Source: Tatlockia sp.
GTDB taxonomy: Bacteria; Pseudomonadota; Gammaproteobacteria; Legionellales; Legionellaceae
Length of the DNA: 52,657 nt
Direction: 5' to 3'
Assembly (NCBI GenBank): GCA_013812775.1
Contig: JACCSX010000290.1
Span: forward strand, 1 to 52,657
The position numbers and the translations under genes are program-made. Positions 6,451 to 16,514 of this stretch are shown here, in pieces (the first letter of the stretch is position 1; the number at the start of each line of letters is the position of its first letter). The notes beneath the pieces were generated by a model. It did no database searches. It was not told the origin of the DNA and saw only the letters and a list, made by a program, of their open reading frames with translations.

Positions 6451-8925
6451 TTATATGATATTTAATTCATCACTAAGTTTTAAATCTTCTACCTCTGCAT
6501 GCTTAGCTTGATGATTAGCAAAAAAGCCTTTGTTAATTAATGTATTGATCTCGCTCAAAATTTTCATTGAGTGTGTCGTTTCATTTTCAGCCTGTATAGA
6601 TCGTGGTTTAGCGAGTAATTCTTTATTAATCTGACCATCAGTCCTTTCTTCTTCTTTCCATTTTGTAAAGACCTCACCATAGGCCTGTGCAGGAACCTTA
6701 GCCAATTGATCTGCCAGCGTTCTAAACGCTTTTTGTTTGGAAGAACGATCGCCGCCCTCTATAAACCAGCCTGAATTATGAACTTCCTGATCCACTAATT
6801 TTCTTATTTGCTGACAGGCAAAATATTCTTTGAATTTATCTATACCTGCATCTTTATGATCTTTGGCAAAGCTAACTACCCATTTGCTATAATGGATTAA
6901 ACTCTGCATATGACCATGTTGATTGAATTTAGCATGAGTTTGTTGCTCATTTGGTTTTCGATATCCCATTTCTTCTTCCATTTTGTTTAACGCCTTTGTC
7001 AAGCCAGGAAGATCTTTGCAATCAGAGATCATTTTATGGTATCTGTCGTTGAGATTCTCGGGTTTAAAGGTTCTTGAAAGAAATGAGTGCCAAGGATTTT
7101 GATAACTGTCTATTAACTTGATGAGGATTTTCTTAACATCCGCAATATCCAGATTATCTTTTCTCACAATATATTCTTTAAGTATTGTGTCATATTCAAT
7201 TAAGGCACGGCGATTAGTAATCAGGTTTCTGAATTGAAATGATTGGGCAGGCCCCATTTTCTGTGCTTCATAGAGCGACTGTCTTTGACCTATTTTGGGG
7301 ATGATGACAGAGTTTAGAATCAGCTTAACTATTTCTTTCTTATCTAATTGTTTTTCTCCGGCAAACACCATTTTATTAGCTAATTCCGATACCATATTAA
7401 ATGTCTTCATTTCATGAGCTGGTAAATGAATGCTTCGCCAAATTTCACTTTCCTTAAAAGCAGCAACCAAGCGGTTATAACTAAAGGTTGTATCTTTAAG
7501 TCGTAAATTGCCTAGTTTGAAGGTAGAGGTATGATTATAAATTGTTTTAACCTGCTTAGTTTGGTCCTGGAATTCGCCAAAACTCGGTGCTTGGCCCTTC
7601 TCCTGAGTCATTTTTTGATAATGACCTAGCAGCATTTTGAAATGCATCTCAATTCCATCAACAGAGGATTGATGGGTCGATTCCATATCTTCACGGCATT
7701 CATCAGGACCGCCTGGCTGGATTGAGGTCATGATATTGAAGTGCTCGAATATTGGCCGGGTCAGAGAATCATCCATTAAGGCCGTATCGCCGGCAAAATA
7801 GATATCTCCTTCAGCCTTATTATTTGATTCCAATACATAACCATTGAAGGCTGAGCGGTGGGCATCATCTAATCCACGTCCAGACCAGTGTCTTGCAGGT
7901 GTGGCCGTTACACGCAGAACCTCATTATTTTTACTGTCTTTAATCTTTGCCTGTTCCCACCATTCCAACTCGACAATATCGGTAAACCCCAATTTAACAA
8001 AAAGCTCTTTATCGCCTTGGGGAATAATCATTTTAGGCTGTTGTTTAACTAGACGTTTTAAAGTTGTTTTAGAAACATGATCGAGATGATTGTGAGAAAT
8101 AATTACCACATCTACCTTCGGTAATCGTGTTGCGCCTTCACCATCAATAAGTTTTCCTTCAGAAGTCATACGCGGATAAATCACCGGAGTCATATTGCCT
8201 TCAAAAGGATCTGTCAAAACATGCAAGGGTTTGCCGTTGTTAGGGTAAACAATATAGTTTGTAGCATGGCCAACCCAATAATATTGAGTGCTATTTTCTT
8301 TTGGGCCTGCTCTAGGCGTATCATAAGCATAAATGTCACTGTCTAAGTAATCATGCTCTTGATAGCGCGCTGTTTCAAAGATATAAATACCAATTTTAGC
8401 AAAGAGCCAGTTAACCAGCCCTTTAAAGCGCTCTAACTGGGTGGAAAAAAATATATTGCCGGCTTCTGCACCATGTTGATGAGCTTTGTCATCATCGGGC
8501 GAAGTATAATGGCCTTGGTGAGGGTCATATTGTATTTTGGGAAGCGTATCAATGACTGAGTTTTTGTATAAACTATTAGCTGGGGAAAAATGACCCAAGC
8601 GTTTCTGGCTTAGCTCCTGGCGCCCAAGATCTTTTAAATCCAGATTTAACTCCGATATTATTTGATTGTTTTTCAAATTAAGAAAATATTGCATCGTTGA
8701 TAATAAATTAACATACAGGGGATTATCATAATCTGCTTCATTAGAGGTTAAATGGTCGATAAGGGTTTGGAGATACCCTTCCAGATGATCCGAGCCTGTT
8801 TCATAAAACAAGTTTTTGCTGATTTTGTTCTTGTCACGTGTGAATTTTTCTGCCGAGCTTTCGCAGTTGGTTATAAGTAAATCCAGATTTTCTATAGTTT
8901 GTAAAATATAAATATCAGAAAGCAT
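6451..8925 (-). CDS. Metallo-beta-lactamase-fold hydrolase resembling NAPE-phospholipase D, with long C-terminal extension
   Basis: An 824-residue protein. Residues ~215-430 form a metallo-beta-lactamase fold: YYWVGHATNYIV opens the sheet, then DVVIISHNHLDHVS (the HxHxDH metal site), ATPARHWSGRG, YFAGDTALMD, and SIQPGGPDECREDMESTHQSS. This ordering (S/T-H-N-H-x-D-H, then xHWxxR, then GDT) is that of N-acylphosphatidylethanolamine-hydrolysing phospholipase D and its bacterial relatives. About 210 N-terminal and ~390 C-terminal residues are outside the domain and unrecognised; they are hydrophilic and helical. No signal peptide. GGAG lies seven bases before the start ATG. It stands alone between repeats and mpl. 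The size and extra domains suggest a secreted effector acting on host lipids, but this is inference. Confidence 0.75.
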   Translation of the reverse strand: MLSDIYILQTIENLDLLITNCESSAEKFTRDKNKISKNLFYETGSDHLEGYLQTLIDHLTSNEADYDNPLYVNLLSTMQYFLNLKNNQIISELNLDLKDLGRQELSQKRLGHFSPANSLYKNSVIDTLPKIQYDPHQGHYTSPDDDKAHQHGAEAGNIFFSTQLERFKGLVNWLFAKIGIYIFETARYQEHDYLDSDIYAYDTPRAGPKENSTQYYWVGHATNYIVYPNNGKPLHVLTDPFEGNMTPVIYPRMTSEGKLIDGEGATRLPKVDVVIISHNHLDHVSKTTLKRLVKQQPKMIIPQGDKELFVKLGFTDIVELEWWEQAKIKDSKNNEVLRVTATPARHWSGRGLDDAHRSAFNGYVLESNNKAEGDIYFAGDTALMDDSLTRPIFEHFNIMTSIQPGGPDECREDMESTHQSSVDGIEMHFKMLLGHYQKMTQEKGQAPSFGEFQDQTKQVKTIYNHTSTFKLGNLRLKDTTFSYNRLVAAFKESEIWRSIHLPAHEMKTFNMVSELANKMVFAGEKQLDKKEIVKLILNSVIIPKIGQRQSLYEAQKMGPAQSFQFRNLITNRRALIEYDTILKEYIVRKDNLDIADVKKILIKLIDSYQNPWHSFLSRTFKPENLNDRYHKMISDCKDLPGLTKALNKMEEEMGYRKPNEQQTHAKFNQHGHMQSLIHYSKWVVSFAKDHKDAGIDKFKEYFACQQIRKLVDQEVHNSGWFIEGGDRSSKQKAFRTLADQLAKVPAQAYGEVFTKWKEEERTDGQINKELLAKPRSIQAENETTHSMKILSEINTLINKGFFANHQAKHAEVEDLKLSDELNII

Positions 8926-9028
8926 AGTATTACTCCGAATTTAGCATAATATTCTAAATTTGGATGGTAACTGCCTTTTATTAAGGCTTTATTAATCATT
9001 AGAATTATCTAGACTTTTTTGTTCATAT

Positions 9029-10387
9029 TTAAAACAGCGAATCAATTCTCGTAATCAAATCATTATAAATATTGCCAAAACCACGATTAGACATTATCAA
9101 TACAGCATCGCCAGGCCGCAGAATTTCTGCTAAGGCATTAATAATTGCATTGGTTGTAGTCAGTACCTGATGCGGGCAACTCCAATCCTTTGCTATTTTG
9201 CGAAGATCAAATTGATCAGGATTTAACACAAAGGCACCGTCAACAGGAGCCAGAGCCTCGGCAATTGCGTCTGCATGCACGCCTGTTTTCATTGTATAGG
9301 AGGCAAACTCCAGCACAGCAAAGATACGTTGATGGCGACCGCTTTGTTTTAAGGCACCTATTGTTTTAGTAATTGCCGTAGGATGATGGGCAAAATCATC
9401 GTAGACCGTAATATCGTGGCGATTTGATTTTACCTCCAGGCGGCGTTTGACTGGTTTGAATTCTGCTAAGGCTCTGGCTGCTACCTCAATATCTATACCG
9501 GCATGAAAACTTGCTGCAAGTGCTGCAAGGCCATTTTCTACATTGAATTGACCAATCAATGGCCAATTAACCTCTGCAACCGCCTTAGCCTGATGCCAGA
9601 CTCGGAAAAACTGGCCACTTGGCTCCAGTAATTCGGCACGCCAGCTTGCATTGCCATCAAGGGCTATATCATCCAATCGACAATACAGACCACGCTCAAC
9701 TACCTCATTAAGGGCCCTATCATCTCGCGGTTTGATTAGCTGCCCTTTAGCAGGAATGGTTTTTAAAAAATAATGAAACTGTAGCTTAATTGCTGCCAGG
9801 TTTTCATAAATATCAGCATGGTCAAATTCAAGATTATTTAAAATTGCAATTTCTGGTCGGTAATGCATAAGTTTAGGGCGTTTATCAAAAAAAGCGGAAT
9901 CATATTCATCAGCCTCGATAACAAACCATTCGCCCTGTCCCAACTGAGCGCTGGTGTTGAAATTCGGCGCAACGCCACCGATGAGAAACCCTGGTTGCAT
10001 TCCAGCCTGATGCAGAATAAAGGCCAGCATGGTAGTGGTTGTCGTTTTTCCATGGGTTCCTGAAACAGCAATAACGCGATAGCCAGTTAATATATTTTCC
10101 GACAGCCACTGTGGGCCTGAAGTATAATTTTTTCCAGCATTGAGCACGGCTTCAAGCACTGGCATTCCTCTTTTAATCGCATTGCCTATGATGATCTGAT
10201 CCGCTTGCAAGGCAAGGGCGCTATCATCATAACCCTCAGACCATTCAATTCCTTTTGCTGCCAGTAAATCACTAACAGGTGAATAGCAATTGGCATCGCA
10301 GCCGGTTACTTTGTAACCAGCTTCTCTAGCCAGCAAGGCTAAAGCACTCATAAAAGTCCCGCCAATACCCAAGATATGTAAATGCAT
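9029..10387 (-). CDS. mpl: UDP-N-acetylmuramate:L-Ala-gamma-D-Glu-meso-DAP ligase (Mpl)
   Basis: Mpl reattaches the recycled tripeptide L-Ala-gamma-D-Glu-meso-DAP to UDP-MurNAc during peptidoglycan recycling in the cytoplasm. The sequence opens HLHILGIGGTFMSALALLA, then the ATP-binding AVSGTHGKTTTT loop, FVIEADEYDSAFFDKRPK and LNNLEFDHADI, and VYDDFAHHPTAI in the C-terminal domain, all closely matching E. coli Mpl. Upstream TTG (10405) and ATG (10399) codons are in frame. I chose the ATG at 10387 because it aligns with the start of known Mpl proteins and follows GAGAAAG. The ATG at 10399 would overlap the upstream stop codon as ATGA, so coupling to the membrane protein is likely either way. 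Confidence 0.95.
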   Translation of the reverse strand: MHLHILGIGGTFMSALALLAREAGYKVTGCDANCYSPVSDLLAAKGIEWSEGYDDSALALQADQIIIGNAIKRGMPVLEAVLNAGKNYTSGPQWLSENILTGYRVIAVSGTHGKTTTTTMLAFILHQAGMQPGFLIGGVAPNFNTSAQLGQGEWFVIEADEYDSAFFDKRPKLMHYRPEIAILNNLEFDHADIYENLAAIKLQFHYFLKTIPAKGQLIKPRDDRALNEVVERGLYCRLDDIALDGNASWRAELLEPSGQFFRVWHQAKAVAEVNWPLIGQFNVENGLAALAASFHAGIDIEVAARALAEFKPVKRRLEVKSNRHDITVYDDFAHHPTAITKTIGALKQSGRHQRIFAVLEFASYTMKTGVHADAIAEALAPVDGAFVLNPDQFDLRKIAKDWSCPHQVLTTTNAIINALAEILRPGDAVLIMSNRGFGNIYNDLITRIDSLF

Positions 10388-10395
10388 AGTCTTTC

Positions 10396-10938
10396 TCATT
10401 GCCAAAATGAAACGGTTAAAATATTACAAGCTAATAGACCTAAGCTTGCTAGCACAGCCGGCAAATTATCTAATTCAAGTGCTCGTTTGTAAATATATAC
10501 TGTCACTACAAATTGCCAAATTGTTAATAATAAAGTTAAAACCAAATAAATAATGCCAACAAAGAGCACGAAAATCTGCTTTAAATCGGCCTTAACCAGC
10601 AAAGGTGTAGTAACTAATAAAGGGAAGGCAAACAAGTGAACAATCATGTGACTAGCTAAAAGTGCAGTCAATGTCTGTAAGGCTCTATTTGCTTTGCGGT
10701 AGATCTTAAGCAAGAGAAAGGTATATACGAAATAGGAACAAAGTAATGTTAAAGCAGCCATGACTGAAGTTGCCAGGCTGAATTGCTGTTTAAGATCGGC
10801 GAGATACCATTGCAAAATGATCAACAGAAAAAACAAAAGAGAAACTATAACCATTAACGCAGGCGAATAAGGGATATTTTCAGGGCTTTCCTTTAAAATA
10901 GTTATTCGCCAAAATCGCCTAAACACAGCCTCCCACAT
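10396..10938 (-). CDS. Hypothetical inner-membrane protein, about five TM segments
   Basis: A 180-residue hydrophobic protein of unknown function. Predicted membrane helices fall at about residues 26-44, 58-78, 90-112, 122-146 and 160-177, after a short basic N-terminus (RRFWRITILKE). The arrangement is reminiscent of Yip1-type membrane proteins but no diagnostic motif is visible. It lies in a minus-strand series between yhdP (45 bases upstream) and mpl (overlapping), so it is probably co-transcribed with envelope functions. Confidence 0.75.
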   Translation of the reverse strand: MWEAVFRRFWRITILKESPENIPYSPALMVIVSLLFFLLIILQWYLADLKQQFSLATSVMAALTLLCSYFVYTFLLLKIYRKANRALQTLTALLASHMIVHLFAFPLLVTTPLLVKADLKQIFVLFVGIIYLVLTLLLTIWQFVVTVYIYKRALELDNLPAVLASLGLLACNILTVSFWQ

Positions 10939-10983
10939 AAGAATATCCTATTCTAAATTCCACTTGTCAAAAGCCCCCTCAGA

Positions 10984-13900
10984 TCAACCTCTAAGAGGAA
11001 TTCGTCTTTTTTTAATACTAACTTGTTCAACAACCGGTTGCTGCCAGGGTCCAGTTACTTTGTAAGTATAACCACTGATATTGTGCATTCCCTGATTAAT
11101 AATTTTAGACGCAACCAAGGTCGCAAAACCAACTATCGGCCCGCCTGCGATAGTCGCAACAAGCGGTAGGCTTGCTGTTATATGAGGGGAAATTCTTAAA
11201 TCTACATCATACTTCTGTTTGGCAATATCAAGATTTCCTTTCATCGATGCATAAGCCACCGGGCCGTCAATATAGCTATCCTGGGTCGTCATAATTCCCT
11301 TGCTCAGGTCAAAGTTTCCCTGAAACTTATCAAAACTATAACCCGTTTTAGCCAAATCACTGAAGTCTAATTTAAGGCGCCTTGGTATAGTTTGCAGACT
11401 AAGTATGCTTAATAGCTTGCCCAGGCCTAATTTCTCTTCAGTCTCCGGACTTAAATTGGTTATCCGTCCGTTCTTAAATTCTATATTAACCTGACCCTTA
11501 AGCTTTGCCAGTTGAAAATCAGTTAAGGCCCCAGCCCAGCCACCTTGAAATTGGATTCCGCCCTGTTTCGCTTCAACTGCCGGAAAAATTTTCCAACGTT
11601 GCAAACTGGCGGCCAGATCTGAAATCTGCATCGTAGCTTCCAGATTTGTCGAATTTTTCTTCCCATCCTGCGACCATTCCCCTTTTAGATCAAGAAGATA
11701 AGAAGGCGTTTTTATTTTGCAATATTCAAGCCGCCAAAGTTTTGTTGAGGACTTGGTTTTTAGAGTTACATCGCCTAAATCCAACGCACCCAATTGGAGC
11801 GAAGCAATATGTAAATCAAGGTTTGGTATATCTTTGGTTTGCAAAGTGGAATTTGTTTTATTAGATCTTAGACTTTTTTCAATATGTAATTTATCAAACT
11901 CGCCTGTCAGGGTATTGGTTTTTTGCTGATATCGTAATTTTGCTTCCAAATTGGCTTCTTTAAATTGAATAGACCAATCGTCATCTGCTGCTTTAGCGGC
12001 TTTAATGTCCAGGTCCTTATAATTTTCCTTCCAGATCTTAGCCTGCAAAAGCTTAATATCAATCAAATTTAGTGCGTTCATAAATCTGCTTTCTACTTTT
12101 ATTTGAGGCAGTTTTGCCTTTATATCAAGCCAGGACTGCAAATCGAAAGAGTCGAGCGAACCTACAAGTTGTAACCCGGGGCGACTATGTTTCAGTTTAG
12201 AGTCAGCACTACCCAGGCGAATCTCACCTTCTTTCAATTCAAAAAGGTCTTTAGAACTGGAAAAGGATAAATCAGAACTTAAACGATTATCGTAGTTCAA
12301 ACGCATTCTCACTTTTTGAGAATTAAAATCAACATCCAGAGTGATGGGCGTTTCAGTTTCAGCCGCTTTACCAAGGGGAGGAGGTAAATCAATCCCCAGT
12401 CCAGCTAAAGAACTTTGCACATTTAAATGAGCTAAAGCCTTGGGATCATCGGTCAATTTAAGAGTACTTTGCACCCACAAGGAGCCGTGCATTAATGCAA
12501 AAACAGGTAAATTCAGTTTCTTGCTTAAGGCTTCAGCGGTTGCCTGTCCTGCAATTTTTACTTCCGTATAAGAAATCGGTTCATGAATTGATTTGACAAT
12601 CAGATTAGCCGGACAATTGAGAATAGTTGTTTTTAGATTTGAATTAAGAATACCTGCCTGATTAAATTGCAGAAACCCAGTCAAATTGTTCAACTCAATC
12701 TCATCCAAACTATGATGCACCGAGACTTGATTATTTTGAAAATTAATATCACCCACAGCTAGAATTGTATTATTTTCGGGATATAGTGGTGCCTCTAATT
12801 TTAGGTCAAGTTTTAGCAATCCCTGCATTTTTAAAATGGATAGAGCAGATAATTTTTTGTTTAAAGGGGAGGCCATCAAAATGCTTAATAATTTAGCTGC
12901 TTTTGCCTCGGTCTGGGTACGGTACAGCAAAACTTCTTTATCTAGACCAATGTCATCAATTCGGATAGTGCTATTATGACTGATTATCCCTTGAATATTT
13001 GAATTGAGAATATCGGCTTCCATGTTACGTTTATCAACGCGCATGTAAACATCCAGATCTCTCGCTAGCGGCCAATTTCGAGCAAAGGCTAAATCAAGAC
13101 CGTTGAAATGCGTATTAACCGTGAAGGTACCAGGTTGCTTATCAAAAGGAAAATCAGCTAGAGCTCCATTGACAACCAGTTCGCCACTTAAATTGCTAAT
13201 ACGTTTTACATCCTTTTTAAGCCAGGCTTCAAATTTTGGTTTTAAATGCTTTCCTGGCACATAAGGCAATAAGTATTGTGCATTACTTCCTGAAAATTCC
13301 GCTTTCAGATTAAGTTGACTAGGGGAATTGTTTGAAATTTTATCAACCAAACCCTTGGCATTCACCAAGAGATTGGGGTGGTTAACAATAAAACGTTCTA
13401 AATTAATACGTAAACCATCATTTTCCTGACGCCAATTAAAGGCAGTATCCAAAGCAGATAGCATTATTGGTTTTTGTTTTTTAGGACTAATTAGAATTTT
13501 CTCGCCAGCCAATTCTAATTGCCCTTCTTTTGGCTGCCAATAGAGTGCGCCTGAGAGATTGTCCATGCCAGGTTTTTTGTTAAATTCCTGCCAGCCTAAA
13601 TCTGAGAAACGAGTAAGGATAGAATCAATGCCAGCGGGTTTGAATTGAATCTGAGTGTCATAAAAATGGCCATGTGGTTTTGCAGCCAGTATAGTCGTTA
13701 GGGCTTCAGGCCAGATGAGAGAGGATTTTAGTAAAGGCTCCAGCAAGATATTTTTTACAAAAACAAAATAGGCCTCATTCACATTTCGATAACGGATTAA
13801 AAAGGAATTTTCTGGCCAAGTTGTTTTGTCAATGCCTAAACGCACCTGATCGCCAGCAAGTTGCCAGCCTTCTTCCGTTGGCTTCCAAGCCAGATTTGCC

Positions 13901-14868
13901 TTAAAAGTTCGGATTGATTGTTTTTTTTGAGTCTGCCTGTCAAACCAGGCAAGATGACGAAACCGCAGTTTAGCTTGCACAAGCTTTAACTGCCCCTTTG
14001 TTATATCGGCCCATAACTGTAAATTACCTTGACCATCCTGCGGTTGAAAACGAGCTTGAGGAGCAAATCCCAGCCACTGAAGAGGGACCAAATGTTGCAC
14101 AGCGAAAAAAATTTGGCCTGTAGTTTTATTTAGAGCATAAGGATCGAGAATCAAATCTGCAAGCAATTGAAAATTAGTAGGCGTGGCTTGCTCGAGGCTT
14201 CCCCTACCTTTGATATAGTAATGCCCAGACCGATTGGCAATATTAAGGTTCAGCTCTGTCAGGGGTATAAGTGTACCATCCTGCATATAAACATGGGCCG
14301 AAAGATTCTTAATGATAATTTTTTGTTGCCCTAAAATCCAGGCAAGTATGGGCTGGTAGGTTGTAGGATTCCAATTCAATTTGTGATTATCAAGTCCATC
14401 AATACCATCAACTTGCCAATAGCCATTCTGTTGATGAAGTCTTAAATTTAAATCTTCAATTAAAAGGATTCCGGGCTGAATCTGCCAATGCCAAAGTGAA
14501 GAAAGAATATCTATACCAATTAATAGCTTAGATAATTGAACAGCAACTTGTTTACCATCTGAAATAGAGATTTGATTTAATTTGACAACGGGTTCAAACC
14601 AATACCAGCCAGTTTCCATAGCATTAATGGTAACTTTTTGACCCAACACCAGTGATAACTGTTGTTCTACCTCAGTCTTATACTGTTTAGCCCAGGGGGT
14701 TAAAGCGCGAAAAAGACTTGATATAACAGCTGCTGTAATAATCAGGAATGCCAGAATTACCCAGCAACGTTTTAAAAATTTAGTCAATGTGTTTTGTCGT
14801 ATTATAGGCAAAGGATTAACTATATCATTTTTTTGCGCATGATTATCAATTTCTTTCCAGTTTTGCAA
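10984..14868 (-). CDS. yhdP: YhdP-type AsmA-like protein (intermembrane phospholipid transport)
   Basis: 1294 residues, the size of the YhdP/TIGR02099 family. One N-terminal membrane anchor lies at about residues 31-53 (RCWVILAFLIITAAVISSLF), followed by a long beta-rich periplasmic region. The C-terminus holds the AsmA-like signature: GSLDSFDLQSWLDI, then FKNGRITNLSPETEEKLGLG, LSILSLQTIPRRLKLDFSDL and GYSFDKFQGNFDLSKG, typical of YhdP. Family members bridge inner and outer membranes and help move phospholipids outward. Transcribed after fleR (87-base gap) and before the small membrane protein and mpl. Confidence 0.9.
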   Translation of the reverse strand: MQNWKEIDNHAQKNDIVNPLPIIRQNTLTKFLKRCWVILAFLIITAAVISSLFRALTPWAKQYKTEVEQQLSLVLGQKVTINAMETGWYWFEPVVKLNQISISDGKQVAVQLSKLLIGIDILSSLWHWQIQPGILLIEDLNLRLHQQNGYWQVDGIDGLDNHKLNWNPTTYQPILAWILGQQKIIIKNLSAHVYMQDGTLIPLTELNLNIANRSGHYYIKGRGSLEQATPTNFQLLADLILDPYALNKTTGQIFFAVQHLVPLQWLGFAPQARFQPQDGQGNLQLWADITKGQLKLVQAKLRFRHLAWFDRQTQKKQSIRTFKANLAWKPTEEGWQLAGDQVRLGIDKTTWPENSFLIRYRNVNEAYFVFVKNILLEPLLKSSLIWPEALTTILAAKPHGHFYDTQIQFKPAGIDSILTRFSDLGWQEFNKKPGMDNLSGALYWQPKEGQLELAGEKILISPKKQKPIMLSALDTAFNWRQENDGLRINLERFIVNHPNLLVNAKGLVDKISNNSPSQLNLKAEFSGSNAQYLLPYVPGKHLKPKFEAWLKKDVKRISNLSGELVVNGALADFPFDKQPGTFTVNTHFNGLDLAFARNWPLARDLDVYMRVDKRNMEADILNSNIQGIISHNSTIRIDDIGLDKEVLLYRTQTEAKAAKLLSILMASPLNKKLSALSILKMQGLLKLDLKLEAPLYPENNTILAVGDINFQNNQVSVHHSLDEIELNNLTGFLQFNQAGILNSNLKTTILNCPANLIVKSIHEPISYTEVKIAGQATAEALSKKLNLPVFALMHGSLWVQSTLKLTDDPKALAHLNVQSSLAGLGIDLPPPLGKAAETETPITLDVDFNSQKVRMRLNYDNRLSSDLSFSSSKDLFELKEGEIRLGSADSKLKHSRPGLQLVGSLDSFDLQSWLDIKAKLPQIKVESRFMNALNLIDIKLLQAKIWKENYKDLDIKAAKAADDDWSIQFKEANLEAKLRYQQKTNTLTGEFDKLHIEKSLRSNKTNSTLQTKDIPNLDLHIASLQLGALDLGDVTLKTKSSTKLWRLEYCKIKTPSYLLDLKGEWSQDGKKNSTNLEATMQISDLAASLQRWKIFPAVEAKQGGIQFQGGWAGALTDFQLAKLKGQVNIEFKNGRITNLSPETEEKLGLGKLLSILSLQTIPRRLKLDFSDLAKTGYSFDKFQGNFDLSKGIMTTQDSYIDGPVAYASMKGNLDIAKQKYDVDLRISPHITASLPLVATIAGGPIVGFATLVASKIINQGMHNISGYTYKVTGPWQQPVVEQVSIKKRRIPLRG

Positions 14869-14902
14869 AATTCTTTCTCAGTCATTTACAAGTACACTAT
14901 CC

Positions 14903-14935
14903 GAGCCGCGAGCCTGATGTAGGCCCAAGCGGCTC
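14903..14935. terminator. Strong stem-loop between fleR and yhdP
   Basis: GAGCCGC (14903-14909) pairs with GCGGCTC (14929-14935), and the inner bases can extend the stem. It lies downstream of fleR on the minus strand. There is no clear U-run after it, so it may be a partial terminator or an mRNA-stabilising hairpin. Confidence 0.45.
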
Positions 14936-14955
14936 AGATTTACCGACTTACCTGG

Positions 14956-16299
14956 TTAAACTTTATAACCTTCTTCCCTCATTTTGGCTAATTTATAGCG
15001 CAGGGTACGTTCACTAATATTTAAAATAGCAGCGACTTGTTGCCTGTTGCTCTGATGAGCCTTTAACGTTTTCTCAATCAAATCGAACTCATGATTTTGT
15101 AAACTCTTGGAATCTGCTTTAGCATCAGCCTGACTTTCATTTGCGGGCTTTGAATCTTCGGCTTCCTCGGAACAAGGCAAGGAGGGTAACTGTAAATCAG
15201 GTACCTCGATAATACCGTTTGACTGCAGAACCAGAGCACGTTGCACGACATTATCCAACTCACGTGCATTGCCAGGCCAACTGTACTCAAGCAAGGCTTT
15301 ATTGGCTTCATCACTAAATGCAGGGATTAAGGGATAGGTATTCTGACAATGGCGTCGTATCAAATAATTTGCCAAAGGTATAATGTCGCAATTACGTTCT
15401 CTTAGTGGTAGCCAATGCAAGGGGAAAACATTTAAGCGATAAAACAAATCCTCACGGAAACGACCCGCTTTAACTTCATCAAGTAATTTTCTATTGGACG
15501 TTGCTAATACTCGGACATCAAGATTTATTAATTTATTAGCGCCTATACGTTCTACTTCCTTTTCCTGTAAGACACGCAATAATTTAGCCTGCAGTCCCAA
15601 ACTCATTTCACTCACTTCATCAAGCAACAGAGTTCCACCTTGGGCCTGCTCAAATTTACCTGGAGTGGCTTTGTATGCACCCGTAAAGGCTCCTTTTTCA
15701 TAGCCAAACAGAGTTGCTTCCAGCATCTGTTCAGGAATTGCAGCGCAGTTGATAGCAATGAAGGGATGATTACGCCTTGATGAATGATCATGGATGAAAT
15801 GCGCTAAAACCTCTTTACCAGTTCCACTTTCGCCGCTAATCATGACACCGACATCAGACTGAGCAACCCGTAAGGCCATGGAAAGTAAGGCCTGGCTTTT
15901 TGGATCCTGGGCAACTGGTTGGCTATCATCCTCTGTCATCGCTGGTTTAATATAACGATTAATTTTTTCAGTCAAGGCATGGGCGCTAAAAGGCTTTTGT
16001 AAATAATCAACTGCACCATGACGCATGGCAGTAGCAGCGTCTGCTACCGAACCTTGTGCTGTCATGAGAATGACCGGAACGCCAGGATTGCGACGTTGTA
16101 TTTCAGCAAGTAAGTGCTGACCTTCAGCCTTGTCTATGCGAATATCGGTCAAGACAATTGCGGGACTGTGGCGTTCAAGCATGGCTAGTGCTTCTTTACC
16201 ATCTTTTGCAGCCAAAAAAGAATGCCCGGCAAGATTCATCGTTTCTGCGAGCGCTTCTCGTAAAACAGGATCATCTTCAACAATTAATACATCACTCAT
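14956..16299 (-). CDS. fleR: FleR-type sigma-54-dependent response regulator
   Basis: A 447-residue NtrC-class activator. The N-terminal receiver (residues 1-120) has the acidic pair EDD, phosphoacceptor Asp in VLTDIRI, and the Lys of LQKPFSA. The AAA+ domain carries GESGTGKE (Walker A), GAFTGA (sigma-54 contact loop), and GGTLLLDEVSEM (Walker B). The C-terminus is a Fis-type HTH (RQQVAAILNISERTLRYKLAKMREEG). Sequence detail matches Pseudomonas FleR closely (PGKFEQAQGGT, WPGNARELDNVVQRALVLQ), so it likely controls flagellar genes. A TTG (16305) lies two codons upstream, but the ATG at 16299 has AAGGGA seven bases before it. No FleS sensor kinase gene is adjacent, unlike the usual fleSR pair. 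Confidence 0.85.
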   Translation of the reverse strand: MSDVLIVEDDPVLREALAETMNLAGHSFLAAKDGKEALAMLERHSPAIVLTDIRIDKAEGQHLLAEIQRRNPGVPVILMTAQGSVADAATAMRHGAVDYLQKPFSAHALTEKINRYIKPAMTEDDSQPVAQDPKSQALLSMALRVAQSDVGVMISGESGTGKEVLAHFIHDHSSRRNHPFIAINCAAIPEQMLEATLFGYEKGAFTGAYKATPGKFEQAQGGTLLLDEVSEMSLGLQAKLLRVLQEKEVERIGANKLINLDVRVLATSNRKLLDEVKAGRFREDLFYRLNVFPLHWLPLRERNCDIIPLANYLIRRHCQNTYPLIPAFSDEANKALLEYSWPGNARELDNVVQRALVLQSNGIIEVPDLQLPSLPCSEEAEDSKPANESQADAKADSKSLQNHEFDLIEKTLKAHQSNRQQVAAILNISERTLRYKLAKMREEGYKV

Positions 16300-16514
16300 G
16301 GCCAAATCCCTTAGACACGTTATTCAACTTTGCCCTGATAAAGACTCTAACTATAGGGTCCCCTATCTCACCATCTTAAGTCTTATTATCAGATGGTTAT
16401 ATTACAGCCTACCTTAGTCACGGATTCATTTCTAGTTTTAAACATTCAAGCTTCTACTATTCGTGATAATTCCTGTATCATTTAACATTCGTTTAAATAG
16501 ATGTAGGAAAGCAC

